The notes: a model not told the origin generated them from the sequence alone. A stretch of 64,000 nt of DNA from Codonopsis lanceolata (GCA_013146195.2 CM028379.1:93415401-93479400), one strand, 5' to 3'; shown: positions 45,866 through 58,526, counted from the stretch's first letter. Program-made: numbers and translations.

Positions 45866-47439
45866 CTTATTCAATGTATGAAGCGGAAAATATGCAAATG
45901 AATTAATATATGCTTGAGATTTTATAAATATCAGATGAATGCACACTACATAACTGAAAAAAAGACAAAACTCAATAAACTAAACAAAAAAAATACATTT
46001 TATGATGATCCATTACAAATAAGTAAGAATATCGAGAACTTTACACCATGTTCAAATTTGAGTGACATTTTCTCTTTTTTTGTTAATTCTTTATGTAATT
46101 GAAAATTGAAATGTAATATATAAGTTACGTTGTTGAAAGAGATACATGTTTGTTTTTTTTGGGTTTCAATTAAATAGTCATATAAAAATTAAGATGCAAT
46201 TTTTTTAATTACATCACATCAATGAACAATACATATTCTGAAATTTTAAACTATGAGTTAAATTTGAACGATACATACTCGTGAATATTTTAATTGAATT
46301 ATATATTCTGAAATCTCAATCTGTGAGTTAAATTTGAAGGTTGGAACTCAAATAATATTGTTACGTAACAGTCTATTCACTTGAGTTATGCAATGACACG
46401 AGATTAATTATTATAAAGCTGGGAAATCATGTTTTAGAAGGTTGAGTTATTTCAAAGGGCAATTCTGGTGATACTCTTTTGATTCCAAGAATGTCACTGA
46501 TACTATTTGATCATATAATTTATTTTAATTTCCAAATAAAATATTTTTTGTTGATTATGTCTTACGTAATGTCTATGAATAAAAATCATGGTAAGTCATT
46601 GTCTAATATAAGATTCAATTTAAAAACATGTTTTTGGTTATCATCAGTTGTATGTAGCTTTCTCTAAAGTTACTATGTGATATTTATAGTTACAATAGTT
46701 GTGCATGTTGAACGAAAATTATTGCATATAAAAAGAATTCCAAAATTTATATTATTTTTTTCAAATTTATAGGATTTTTTATAATTAATTTTAATGTTTC
46801 TTATTTTTTGTTTATTTTGTTCATATTAAAAAAATTAATTACATATTATTTAACTTTAATTTAATATATAATTTTATACACATATACAATCCGTACAACG
46901 CACGTGTACATCAGTTAACTTTATAACGTAAATGCATTATAAAAATGTTGTCTATGGATGTGGGACCCATTAGCAATAAAAATAAATAAGACCCCAAAGT
47001 TAGTAATTGCATGCATGCTTGTTGATGGAGGTGGCTTGAAAATTGAAATGGAATCCGAAAGCATGTGATCACATGCTTCTTTATAAGGAACACGTGCCAT
47101 GCTATCTTCCAAACAAACCGATATATGGGGAAGATATACTGATATGTGTTCTAATTTTACTCTTTATGTGTTTACAGTATTCTCCAATATGGCACGTCAA
47201 GGTTTGGCAAATAGCAACTAGCAAGAAATCATAACAACATTTCCGAGCGTAACATGGTGGTGAGAGAACTAAATGACAAACACCAAGTGTAATTGTCATA
47301 ACTTAACACATCATGTACCATTTTTTTTTTAACATCATAACAATCCTCATTTTTTAGAGAATTAATATTCAAATCATTTTATAAAAAAATGATGTATCTA
47401 AATTAATCTGGTACACTTGGCTTGAATATTCAACTATCT
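45866..47439. other. AT-rich intergenic DNA
   Basis: No gene. At 46229-46340 a short direct repeat (ttctgaaat...gagttaaatttgaa) occurs twice. At 46888-46915 a degraded Helitron-3'-like hairpin (ccgtacaacgcacgtg) is followed by tacatcagt rather than CTAG. Confidence 0.35.
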
Positions 47440-48035
47440 GACTTTCAATTCTATTCGTATCTTCGAAGACCCAAATCTGTCAAAGAAGCAAGAAAAAACA
47501 GTGAATTGGTTAGAGGCTTATCCTGCAAATGCTCTCTGGCGTGGCAATTATCAAACACTTAATTAAGTAAGCAATTTGACAGAGTTTAAACATGTGTATA
47601 AGTGAACGTACCTTCCCTCTCCATATTGAGGGTCTTATATAGCCAACCAAAAAGGGTTGGAAACTGTTTATTGAATGTCAGAGCGTGTAAAGCGGACACA
47701 TTCATGACCACGTCCGAAACGTGTGGACATGTTTTCCGGTAATAACTATTCACGTACAAGACAACCGTTACTATGCTATCGAGCAGGGTGAGCATGCTCG
47801 CTTTGCCCTTGGCCCCCAAGCCACAGATAGATGGCTGCTCGCTTATTGTGTTAAGGTGGCCAGAGATTTGTCCTTGCTCGTTTATGACTTTTGAGCTTGA
47901 ATCTTGAGGAGTGCACGTGATTTTCTCGTGACCATGAGGAAGATGTGCTAAGCACGTTACTGGAGCTTGGACTTTTTGGGCCAGACGGTTCAGAAAATAA
48001 ACTAAATCAAATGGAAGCACAAATATAAGCAATTT
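47440..48035 (-). other. GC-richer stretch with unrecognised 148-codon frame
   Basis: A minus-strand frame 48032-47586 is open for 148 codons (MLIFVLPFDLVYFLNRLAQK... ending TFTYTHV). It has no motif I recognise, no clear promoter, and its neighbours are repeats. It may be part of a degraded retroelement related to the GC-rich repeats at 48.7-49.2 kb (both contain ctcg and gccc-rich phrases). I do not call it a gene. Confidence 0.25.
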
Positions 48036-48667
48036 ACATTAAACGCAAAAAGACTACAATTTGAAATATTTTATGGATAACGACAAAATAGTTAAATTAA
48101 ATCTCTACATTTGGGACTAAAAGTCTAAAATGTGTTCAAAATATAAAGATATAAAAATAATTATTACAAACTTAGAATGCAAATATATTACATTTTTATT
48201 ACATGATCAAACTATCAAAACTTGGAAAGACAGTTTATTTATTTTTATTATTAATATTATTGTTATTTTATCTAAAATATTGAATCATTAACATCATGAA
48301 GTTGAAAATAAGTTTCCTTTAAAATAAAATCCCATATTATAACAATATTAGTACAGGCGTTAAGTTTTTAACTTTTTGGTATTAAGAGTTTAACTTTTGG
48401 ACTTTTTAGATAGAAAAATTATTTTTGAGACTTTTTTGATATGAGAATTTTTTAGTGGGACTTTTTGGTATTTTCCATTTTTTTTCTTATATGAAAATTT
48501 GAAGTAAATTGCCTATTGTTTTGAAAACCAATAACGTACATGCATGATTCATAATTATTTTAAAGTGTTTACAAATGTTATAATGGTATATTCGATAATC
48601 AAGTAAAAATATGTTAAATATCAATTTAGAAATGAGTCAAACTAATTTTGGAAAGGTCAATATGGTT
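48036..48667. other. AT-rich intergenic DNA
   Basis: No feature supported. Confidence 0.4.
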
Positions 48668-49195
48668 TACAAACGTTGTGCGTCTCCTGCAAGGACTTTG
48701 TCTGGCGGGCTTAGTGGGGATTTATTGTGGTTGCCCGGGTAGGCGTGGCCCTGCCTAAACAAGTTATGTTTGCTTGCAGAGCGATATACGAACATGCAAG
48801 GCTTTTTGCCCAGTATGCTCATTGTGGTTGTTCGGTAGGCCTTTTGCCCGGCAAGCTCGATGCTTACGCGGGCCTCTGTGTCTGAGCTCGCGACTGATAC
48901 ATAATGGTCGACATGCTCGCCTAAGTGTACGAGGCCCTACTTGGGGAAACTGTGTTTGCTCGCAAAGCGATCTATATCTCCGGGCACGGCCCCCTGGTCA
49001 GAGAAGCAATGCCGTCGTCCGATCAGGCTTAGTCGGGGATTGAATGTGGTCCTTAGTCGGACATCTTGCCCATTGTGCTTGGTGCTTGTGTGGGCTCCTT
49101 GGTCAGACATCTTGTCCGCTATGGTTGATACTTGAGTGGACTCTTGTTCTGAATTTGTGATTGATACGTGATGCTCGCACGTGCTCTACTCATGA
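48668..49195. repeat. GC-rich degenerate internal repeats
   Basis: Repeated phrases in the same order: tgtttgcttgcagagcgata (48768) and tgtttgctcgcaaagcgatc (48952); ggcttagt(c)ggggatt (48709, 49023); and a gat(g/a)ctt(a/g)...gactgatac block (48860, 49127). The base composition stands out from the AT-rich flanks. It could be an LTR or leader of an old retroelement; no protein signal. Confidence 0.5.
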
Positions 49196-49203
49196 TCAAT
49201 ATG

Positions 49204-49665
49204 GGTGGGCAAACATGTTCGGGTTTTCGGGTCCCGAACCAATCCGATCGAGTCGGATATTTTTGGTTAGTGGGTTACCCGATCCCGATTTGAAAAACGT
49301 GTCGATTATCGGGTTTTGCAGTGGTACCTGAAAAATCCGATCGGGTACCCGATTTTCAGATGGCTAATTATTATTATTATAAATCTTTTTATTACATTAA
49401 ACCAACTAGTCAACCATTTATGACTTTAGTCTACTCTTAAATCACATTACCATTACTAATACCAATACCAAGCAATTGCAAGCATGCCAAGCACACAAAA
49501 TGATTTTTTTTAAAATTAAAAAAAGAGATTTTAAACATAACGGATTACCCGAACCCAATTTTCCGTATCGGGTATCCGATTTTTTCGAAGCGATTTTGGA
49601 TAGTAAAATATTCTTCTCGTTTTTTCGAGTGACCGACCCGATAACTCGAAACCCGATGTCATGTG
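49204..49665. mobile_element. hAT-like fragment (TCGGGTACCCGA-rich)
   Basis: Begins gggtgggcaaacatgttcgg and has repeated cgggtacccgat, gggttacccgatcccga and acccgataactcgaaaccc phrases at both ends, the layout of plant hAT-type non-autonomous elements. The right terminus and target duplication are not clear. Confidence 0.5.
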
Positions 49666-50327
49666 TCTGATCATTAATCAGACACATGAATATTAATAAT
49701 AAGTCGCATTGCTTTCATTAATAATATTAATAAAAATTAAAAACATTGGCCCTTGTTAGAGAAAAGAGCCAATATAAAATCCTAAACACTTTTTGACAAA
49801 CTTTAGATTGAGTAGTCGACACGAACATATCCTGTGGTAACCTGATACAATAGATGGTGCTCATGCAAATGAGGTGCGGGTCTCCTACTACTCCTTATCA
49901 TTCCCAAACAGTAGTCAACCACGTAATTTAATGGGTGGACCCTATGCCGCCGCCTACCAATTGACCCGAAATTGAGTCATGGCAAAATACTGAAATAGGC
50001 AACAAATGCTTAATGTCGGATCCTCCAGGATTCAAATGGGGTATTCGGATTTTGGACGTGCCTCCTTTGTCTCTAAGTCTTCAATTTCATTCTGTTTCTT
50101 TAAGTCTTCATGTACTTGCAAAGTTGGGCAGCCAAAGCTAGAGCCATATATATATATATATATATATATATACTGCCATAAGTTTTTTATTTATTTATTT
50201 ATTTATTTTTATTTTTATACTGCCATAAGTACTTTTTTAATTATTCCAAGTAATTAATGTGTGGTGCAAGTCTATATATGATGGAGAAATTGGAACAAAA
50301 AGATGAAATGAAATAGAAAAAGAAATA
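49666..50327. other. Intergenic with (TA)n
   Basis: No gene; (TA)n at 50144-50172 and tttattta repeats at 50189-50205. Confidence 0.4.
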
Positions 50328-50585
50328 CTCCCTCCGTTCCTAAATTATTGTCCTCTTTTCCTTTTTCGTCCGTTTCAAAATAATTGTCTACTTTGAAACT
50401 TACTTTTTTAGAACATCACTTTTACCACTTTACCCTTACTTTTTCACTCTACTTTAATTATGGGCTACATATATATGGATATTAAAGAAAACTACACATT
50501 AAACTAATATAAATAATCAAGTCAATTACTTTTTCTTAAACTGTACGTCGGGTCAACCGGGACGATTATTTAAGGACGGAGAGAG
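50328..50585. mobile_element. Stowaway MITE, copy 2
   Basis: 258 bp, starts ctccctccgttcctaaatta, ends ggacggagagag, flanked by TA (50326-50327, 50586-50587). High similarity to 10175-10432 over its whole length, including the internal ttttaccactttaccctta. Confidence 0.95.
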
Positions 50586-51739
50586 TAGAGATAGAGCCTT
50601 ATGTAATAAAATGATGAGAAAGAATATATGCCAACTTTGATCAGTGGAACTTAGGTCTTCGGTCACCTTGCCGGATTAATTGACTTTTTAGACATGAGAG
50701 AAAAATTATGTGTGTATACAAAGTTGTGACACGTCTAGAGTGGGGCCAATATATATAGAGTTTTTCTCAAAAGAGGACCAAAACTTGTGCCGCGGAAGAA
50801 AATCACTCGCTCCGTTTCTGAAATGGTTTTATGTTTTACGAGCCACATAGATTAATAAATGATAATTGATTTATTATGAATATTGGATTTTCCCGCCAGA
50901 TGATTCAATAGTGGGTGGGGAAAAAAGTCTGACAAAATTGATTAAGAACCAATGGCTCTCGCCATATGAAAGCGATACTCTACCTGTTAAGTAGTCAGTA
51001 AAGCTGTCAAATAGGGTAAAAACTCACAGGTTTACCCGTCCCACCACCTATTAAGGATGGGTTGAACTGATGTATTAAATATCCGTTCGGATGTGGGCTT
51101 TTCGAGTTTTACCCACAGGATTGCGGGCGTATGCGGATTGGGGTGGGGCGGGGGGTGGGCAACCCGCACTTCCTTATAAGTTATAATTCTTAAACATTGC
51201 ACAACACTAGCAGCACAGCCCAACAACTGCCCAACCCAAGCGACCCAAGCCTATTCCATTTTCAATTAGAGTTAGGGTTAGTAGTTGGTACTCTACTGGT
51301 GTACTCTCACTCAAAAACCAAAACTTGAAAAATACTCTCACTCTATCTCTCTCAAGCTCACGCTCACGTACGACTTTTGATTTCGACTTTCTTCCTCCGA
51401 CGATTGCGTCGCCGTCACTGGTCCAGCGCCTTCCTTGCTTCGATGTTTCCGTCTCAAACTCTCAACCTTCTCTCATCTCACACACACACACACTATTTCT
51501 CCCTGTTTCGGTTTCCAAGATTAGTTTGTACATCACTTGATTGATTTTTTTTTACTTATCAGTGGGTGGCAAGTTGATACAAATTTCAATGGGTGCTTCC
51601 ACTGTTCCCTTAACCTCTGCGTTGATACATTTTTAAAAAAAGGTTGGAGGGGATATAGACCTTACCCCAATTCTTATTTTTTATTATTTTAATGCCTTGA
51701 AAGGCTACAATTATAGATATATGATGCCTTTGGTATGGT

Positions 51740-51992
51740 TAGAACAAATGGTGCCTCTGGTGAGGCTTTGAACACCCGATCTCTTGGTTGAAAGTAGTGA
51801 TGTACCAGGGTACCTCTGGTAGGGTTTGAACACTTGACCTATCCGTTAAGATAAGCGAGTAACTAAATGGGGCCTTTGGGTAAAACTTGAACAACAACGT
51901 TGCCTCTGAAAAGGCTTGAACACCCGACCTTTCTATTGAAAGTTGTAAAGTCCAGGGTGTCTCTAGACTCTAGTGAGACTTGAACACCCGAC
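51740..51992. repeat. Degenerate tandem repeat with TTGAACACCCGACC motif
   Basis: Five diverged units of about 50-65 bp, each with gcctctgg(t)gaggctttgaac and acccgacct-like parts (about 51748, 51808, 51872, 51903, 51958). The motif resumes right after the solo LTR (53392, ccgacctctacg), confirming that the LTR inserted into this array. Confidence 0.7.
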
Positions 51993-53391
51993 TGTTGGGA
52001 TTTAATATAAATTAATAAGGCAGAATAACAAAACTTAATTTCAAACCCGTCCAAGATCCATGCGAATTAATATAAATTAGATTTAGAATACTTATCAGAA
52101 TATTGGAATGAACAATCTTCAATAGAGTCACGTTTAAATCACGATCACCGCAACAAACAATTTGCACGACTTTTCTATGGTATCCACACGAATGGATTGG
52201 ACATGATTAATCCAACAATTATGTGCTAGACAATTGTTGAATCAAAGTAGGAAACCATTCGTCTAACAAAGAACTAATACCTAATTTATCTTCCTACAAA
52301 ATTAGGGTTTCACCAAACCCTAAATTACCTTTCCTTTTTGTTTAATCATCTTTTGACCATCAAAAGTATCCTAATATATATAGGAAGGGTAGAGAGGGGC
52401 GGCCAACATATCTTAGTCAAACTAGGATATATTTTGGCCCCTTTAAATTATTTACCTTGGGATCATTAATTTAATTAATGACCCAAATAAATTCAAGTCC
52501 AACTCATTCTAAGTGTGTGACCCAATAGTTTCCTAAATTACGTTGAAAATAATTAATTATTATATCAAATATATAATTAATTATAAACAATGAGCAGTAT
52601 CTAACAATACATCATTGTTACCCAAGAAATATGAATTATCAGTGATTACAAGTAAGTGATTGTGACCAAAATAGTTCTTGTCCTTTTGTCCTAATATTTA
52701 ATTAAACATTAAACACAAAGCATGAAACGTGTCATCCTTGTTATAGTTTAATCTTGGTTTCTTGATCTCCGAGTAGACTTATATAATAAACAAATAAACT
52801 TAATATCTTATATTGATTTATTTGAGCACGACAATGAATTTATTTAAGTCTCACTCATCAAGGGACTCATAAATATTATATTCCTGTTATTTAGGAAAGA
52901 CAAATTCTATCTACATCGTTGATATCCCTCAGCATGATTTGTGGCATATCCAATATCTGACTTTATAATCACCTTGTTACAGAATGATGTTTATCGGTAT
53001 CAAAATATACGACTACTCATCTAGGGTATATAAGGACTTCAAGTCAAAGGACAATGAACACATTTGTCACTATGAGAATTGCTTATGACACTTACGTAAC
53101 GATCCATATAGCATTCTCATGCGGGTCAATCCAGTACGTCGTTACACCTAACGCGCACCTATGTGTAGACTGATATCAACTATATGAGTCTCAATACATT
53201 CTAGTCTCCGTGTATTATTTTTGCCCTTATTAATAATAATAATCGACCAGAGATATTTAAGAATAAAATATTTATTATAAGAGCTTTATTATGCATTACT
53301 ATAAATAAGTAAACAATACATAATAAATAAATGTCTCAACAAAATATTGATAGATAGAGAAATAGATTTGCCTCTAGGGCATAAACCAACA
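51993..53391. repeat. Ty1/copia-type solo LTR
   Basis: 1399 bp starting tgttgggatttaatataaat and ending ctctagggcataaaccaaca, so the ends are TGTTGG...CCAACA. A perfect 5-bp target duplication, ccgac, flanks it (51988-51992, 53392-53396). No internal domain or second LTR, so it is the product of LTR-LTR recombination. The end sequences are typical of plant Ty1/copia LTRs; assignment to copia rests on these. Confidence 0.9.
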
Positions 53392-53898
53392 CCGACCTCT
53401 ACGTTAGGAGAAGTGAGAAGTACCAGTTGAACTAGAGCTCATTGGTCTCTCCGTTGATACATATTTTGACTATTGAGATGATTTCATTTTTTGCACAGAG
53501 ATTTCTAAAGTCTGTTGCGCTAATGCTTCCCTGTAATTTTGTAATTTAATGGATTTGTAATTTTGTTATTTAGTATTTGTCTATTTGAAATATTTTGAAT
53601 TTAATGGTTTATGAATTATGATTTTATGTTGTTTGATTTCTTATTTGTGTAATTTTGTTATTTAGTATTTGAAATAATTTCTTATTTTGAATTCAATGCC
53701 TTAATGGTTTATGATTTGATAATAAATAAATTTTAAAAAAAATACATTTTTGTGGGTTTTCCTGCAGCCCTACGCAGGGCGGATTGGACCAAGAGATTCA
53801 AGGACCGTCAAGGATGCGAGCTTTCCCGCCCCGACCTGTTCAATGATGGGCTTTTCAGGCCCGCAGTCAAACCCACCCCCGTTTACCTGTTTTGACAG

Positions 53899-54100
53899 GT
53901 AAACAGGATGAGTTTGACCGCGTAGACAATGTTAATCTGACTCATCATTCAAAGTGAGATTCAAATAAATGTTAAAATGACAAATGTAATTTTTAGAAAG
54001 GGAAACATAGACATTTTTTTTGGAACGAAATAAAAGGAAAAGATGATTTTTATTTTTGCGACAGAGGGAGTACATGTTAATATCCGAATTTTTAGTTACA
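53899..54100. other. Degraded Stowaway fragment
   Basis: The sequence ending tttttgcgacagagggagta (54066-54072) is a Stowaway-like right end; the left end is unclear. Confidence 0.4.
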
Positions 54101-55138
54101 CTAGTATTTGTGGTTGTGCTCATGGCACGGTGCGAGGAGGGGAGAATGTCAGTATTGGAGGGTGTCAATATTTAAATAAATAAATATATATTTTAATCAT
54201 GTTTGAAAAAGAGTCTAAAATTTTTCTGGGTATGGTGGCACCGGTTCTTTTCCTTTTTCTGAAGCTGAAGGTTGGTCCATTTAGTAGAAGTTGCTGAATA
54301 GATTTTGTAAATAATTTAAGTAGAAATTGAAATGCAAAAGTATATAATCACATAAAATAATTACAAAAAATGTACTAAATGAAAAACATGGTAAATCTAA
54401 AAATTTCAAAATCCAATATCAAAATATTTTTAATGTGTAACCAAAACTCAATATTAACATATTTTGTAACAAAACCTCAATATTAACAGATTTTAAATTG
54501 TGTTTTAGACGATTTTCATTAAATAATAAAAAAATGTATTAAACAAAAAAAATGGTTAAACAAAAAAAAAAGATTTCACCCTTCTTAATTATTACAAAAG
54601 CGTCAGACCTTTAAAATGTCTATTTTTGCAAATTTTGAGGTCATTAAAATGAGTTTTTTTTACATTGTACATTGATCCTACCTTTAGAAAATTCAAACAT
54701 ATTTGATTTATTCGAATACTGACACGTCTCATAATTGACAACGATGTTCTTAGATTAAAAAAAAAAAACCAAGAACACAAAATCGGAAGAATTCCCGAGA
54801 ATCAAACCATTACACAGATCTAACCCCACTTGGGTTTCTTGAAAGAGATTACCTGGTGCAAATCTTTTTTATAAGCCCAATTTGATTATACACCCACTGA
54901 TAAATTGTCTCTCCAACAGTGGTAGGAATAACATGTTTGAAACCTTAGTTTTCATTCATCAAGGGAATCCCACAATGTTTTCATATATCACAAACTAATC
55001 TTTCCTACGTGTACTGTATTAAAGAGATCATGGGCTATTACTTTTTGTATGACTAAACCACTTCAAATAGAATTTACCGTCGATTAATAATGATTAGAAG
55101 TTCAAATATTTTCCGATATATATTCATCTTTTGTTAAT

Positions 55139-56511
55139 GGTTTAAATATCAATTTGGTCACCCTACTTTCGACCAAAATTCATTAAGTTCACTTTACCTT
55201 TTTTTTCTTCAATTAAATCACTTTACTTTCACATAATTAGCACGTTCATCACTCCATCCATATATTTGGATGGAAAGTTTTATTTTTTTTTTTAGGAAAA
55301 TCCAAAATAACTTTACTCAATTTGGGGGATGGTCTCCTTCTCCTCTCAAACATAACTTATTTTTGTGAAGTTTACTAGGAGTCCATGTGCCTCCATGACA
55401 CCATTTACTTGCAGGAAACCAATTTGATGGATAGATGGATAAGGATACGATTCTTGTCTCATATATTATTAACTTGTTTGATTTCCCCAACAACAAAAAA
55501 CAACTTCAGCATCTATTTTTTCCCAAGTAAGTATATTAGCCAAAAACCCAGAACTCAAGGCAGTCAAAGCTTCAAACGTGGCTTATATATTTATTACACT
55601 TATCTCATCGAATATAACAGTGCAGTTTGTGTTAAATAATTAGGCTACACAGTTTAGAATTGACTCGAGAAGTGGGTACATTGCATACCTAATTTTTGAA
55701 GGCATCGTACTATGTGATCTACCTCGTCTTGCACTTTTTGGGTACAAAAGGAAAGAGAAAGTGATTGGCATTAGTGTTTGTATTGGGTTTTGAGAGTGAA
55801 TTGAGATTAACAATTAAAATTGGGTTATGGTTAGGGTTAGATATGTAACTAGAATTGGGGTTAGGGTTTGAATGAGGAAGAAGGATGGTGGAGAGGGTTA
55901 TGAATGTTGGGAAGGATTTGTTGTCATCAACTTGCCCTTTAGATGAAATGTATCAGATATATCATATGGATTGAATCCTTCACTATCTATGAATTTTACC
56001 TAGTTTTAGCATCTTGATGCTTAAGATTTTTTTTCCTGAAGTTGGAACTCCATTTCTTTGGTAAGAGTGATATAATTCTTTCTTGGTTTAAATATGCCAG
56101 CTGTTACAACTTCTTGATGCGGATATATAGCTTCCAATTCGTCTATCTTCTTTCTTTCGTTTTTTTTTTCTTTTCCCGTGGCCTAACATAAGAGATGTGG
56201 ACTGCCATAGACTAATTGTAGGTAGCTGATGGGCAGAAGGGGATCAGTAGCGAAACCCTAGAATATATTGTTAGTAGTAGATTCAAAGTGTTTTTTTCAT
56301 TGTGTGACTTGAATTTGTCCACACACCTTTCAAAGGTAAGGGGCATTATTGTCTTTTTAAAGATTTCCATCAAACTTCACTAACATAAATGACTCTAGTG
56401 ACCTTATTGATTTTCGAAGCTAAGTAGAGTAATTAAATTGAGGAAAAAAAGAATAAAGTGAGCTTAATGAATTTTGACAGAAAATAAGGTGACCAAATTG
56501 AGATTTAAACC
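55139..56511. mobile_element. MULE, second member of the 6770-8178 family
   Basis: Terminal repeats ggtttaaatatcaatttggt and the complement ending at 56511, shared with the element at 6770. Flanks tttgttaat (55130-55138) and tttgttaaa (56512-56520) match at 8 of 9, a Mutator-type duplication. The interior is unrelated to the ATL gene of the other copy; an unrecognised 84-codon frame (55385-55639) and a ggttaggg-containing stretch are present. Confidence 0.82.
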
Positions 56512-57200
56512 TTTGTTAAAATATAAACTTTTTTTTAACACAGATAGAGAGAAATCTATTCATCTTTTGTTAAGATACAAACTTTTTTTTTTTAACATAG
56601 ATAGAGAGAAATTTATTCATCTTTTGTTAAAATACAAACTTTAACTTTTTTTTTTGAGGAATCTTTTTCTGGGTTTTGTTTTGAAGTAGCAAATTCGTGG
56701 TTATCGACGTTGTCGCCGGCTGGCCTCCTCCGTCAGAATCGTTATGTGATGAGAAAGCTAATCAAACAACACGGACCCAGATCAAAATCCTCAAATTAAA
56801 CCCACAAATCAGACACACATGCTAATACAAACTCTTTTTTTTAGGAATCTTTTTCTGGGTTTTGTTAAAGTGAATTAAGGGACCCGGATGAGAACTTACA
56901 AATCTTTTGTTAAAATACAAACTTTTTTTTAACACAAACAAATCATAAAACTTTTGTTAAAATACAAACTTTTATTTTTAGCATAGACAAATCAGAAAAG
57001 TGTGTAACACATGCTAATAAAGACTTAGAGAGAAATTTATTTATAGCCAAATGTGATGAGAAATCTTCGATTTCACAACAGGAGACACACATGGTAATCA
57101 AACAATACAAATCAGGGAATTATGGGACCACATGAGAACAAACAATACAAATCGAGAAAGTGAATTATGGGACCGGATGAGAACTTACAAACCGATTGAG
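56512..57200. repeat. Irregular tandem repeats (TTTTGTTAAAATACAAACTT)
   Basis: Repeats of ttttgttaaaatacaaactt followed by tttttttaacata/cagat and gagagaaat(c/t)tattcat at 56512, 56570, 56625, 56905 and 56955. A second phrase (gaattatgggaccggatgag) occurs at about 56874, 57118 and 57164, and aatctttttctgggttttgt occurs twice. Confidence 0.75.
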
Positions 57201-57502
57201 AGATGAGATTGAGAAGAAAGTGATGGCGAGGATGATAACCAATTGAGAGAAAACCGATTGAGGAAGAAACCAAGATATATAAACCGATGGATAAGGGGAA
57301 GAGGAAGAGAGAGTAGGAAGAGAAGGAAGATATGAAGAGGAATAGGAAGAGGAAGAGAGAATAGGAAGAATAGCAAATAGGCTAGGAAGAATACACACGG
57401 TTGAGAAACTGCGATTTAATCCTACTAGTAATTGTGTTTGGTAAAAACCAACCTGCCCGGTAGTTAACTTTTCTAACCGCCTGATCTGTATTATAATATA
57501 GA

Positions 57503-58023
57503 TGGGGGCAAAACTACAAAATAATGAAATGTGGAATGCTTTTTTAAAGCAAAGAAACGGATGGGGATTAAATGCTAAAAACTTTTAGTATTAAGTACTA
57601 AATATTATTGTTTGAAACATAAGGGCGGTAAAATGACAATCATCAAATTTTCAAATGAAAGAAATCCACATGGTCTTCCAATAAAGAAGGAACAATGTAA
57701 GTCCTAGCTTCTCAAAGCACATGGGCTGTATAACACAGTAGTAACTATGGTGTTTTTTCTGGTCAAATGTGTCCCCACGTACCTTTGTTAGCTTTCGTGT
57801 TTTGCATCATTTTGGGTTTGGGTTGCAGAACAAAAAATTCAAGGGCAATATTACTCCTTCCATGACTCATGAGCTATTGCCAATTAGAGCAATCCCTATC
57901 ATGCAATTACCAGAAAATGAGAGAGCTTTTTAAATGATTTTAAAGCTTATATGAAAATAATAACTATTTTATTTGCACGTTTCAGTTCAAATGATTCACA
58001 TCATCAATCTATGACTAAATGTA
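57503..58023. other. Intergenic, no gene seen
   Basis: Mixed-composition sequence without supported frames or repeats. Confidence 0.4.
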
Positions 58024-58165
58024 AAAATTTGGGTAAGACGGTTTTATGAATGTTTTTGTAAGATGAATCTTCTTCATCCGATCCACCATGTATTAATGGG
58101 TTAAATTATAAAAAAAAGAGGTTTCAACTTCCGAATTAATATCTATAAAACGGTTTTATCTTAAA
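58024..58165. mobile_element. Palindromic TAAGACGGTCTTA-family MITE, copy c
   Basis: Starts aatttgggtaagacggtttt and ends tataaaacggttttatctta, with the internal atccgatccaccatgtatta. Confidence 0.75.
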
Positions 58166-58526
58166 GCTACTTATGACTTAATATGTGATCCTCGTAAACT
58201 CTCGTACCTCCACATCAGCACTGATACGTCTTGATTCATTTAAATAATTGTGCAAGGTGACCCCATGATTTACGATAAATGCTCCCCGGGACCTAACCCT
58301 TCAACCCCCACCACATTTTTCTTCCTTTTTTGACTTATTTGATCAATTTTATTAAAAATTTGACTCATTATTTATAATAAGAATTAAAATTTGATACATG
58401 GATGGTGTAATACTAAATTTACAGAAGAATGTCACAAAACTCCATAATACCATGGTGAAAAACAAATTTGATTCATATCATTCTAATAGTAATTGAAGAT
58501 ATCATCAACTCATTTTTCAGGTTGGA

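Larger units (their letters stand above)
51004..53898. mobile_element. hAT-like element interrupted by a copia solo LTR
   Basis: Left end ctgtcaaatagggtaaaaac with caggtttacccgtccc, and right end complement ctgtcaaaacaggtaaacgg with gcccgac-rich subterminal blocks, form imperfect inverted repeats. I could not confirm an 8-bp target duplication. The interior holds a CT-rich leader-like segment (51330-51500) and a degenerate tandem repeat, then the solo LTR at 51993-53391. No transposase. Confidence 0.55.
54101..57502 (-). mobile_element. Helitron D, with nested MULE
   Basis: Minus-strand 5' end at 57502: TCTATATTATAATACAGATC preceded by A. 3' end: GTGCCATGAGCAC hairpin, 11 bases (aaccacaaata), then CTAG (54104-54101) followed by T. 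Both ends meet the Helitron A|TC...CTAG|T rule. The 3' subterminal attttagactctttttcaaa links it to the ends at 34.2-34.6 kb. It contains the MULE at 55139-56511 and internal tandem repeats, and no Rep/helicase. A pyrimidine-rich leader lies just inside the 5' end (57180-57400, minus sense) and may be captured gene 5' sequence. Confidence 0.7.

Noticed and set aside
46880..46916. Helitron 3' end
   Set aside because: Hairpin-like ccgtacaacgcacgtg is imperfect and no CTAG follows.
47586..48032. 148-codon minus-strand frame as a gene
   Set aside because: No recognisable domain or gene structure; the surroundings are repetitive.
55820..55880. GGTTAGGG-like telomere motif
   Set aside because: Only two or three irregular copies (ggttatggttagggttagat), not a TTTAGGG array.
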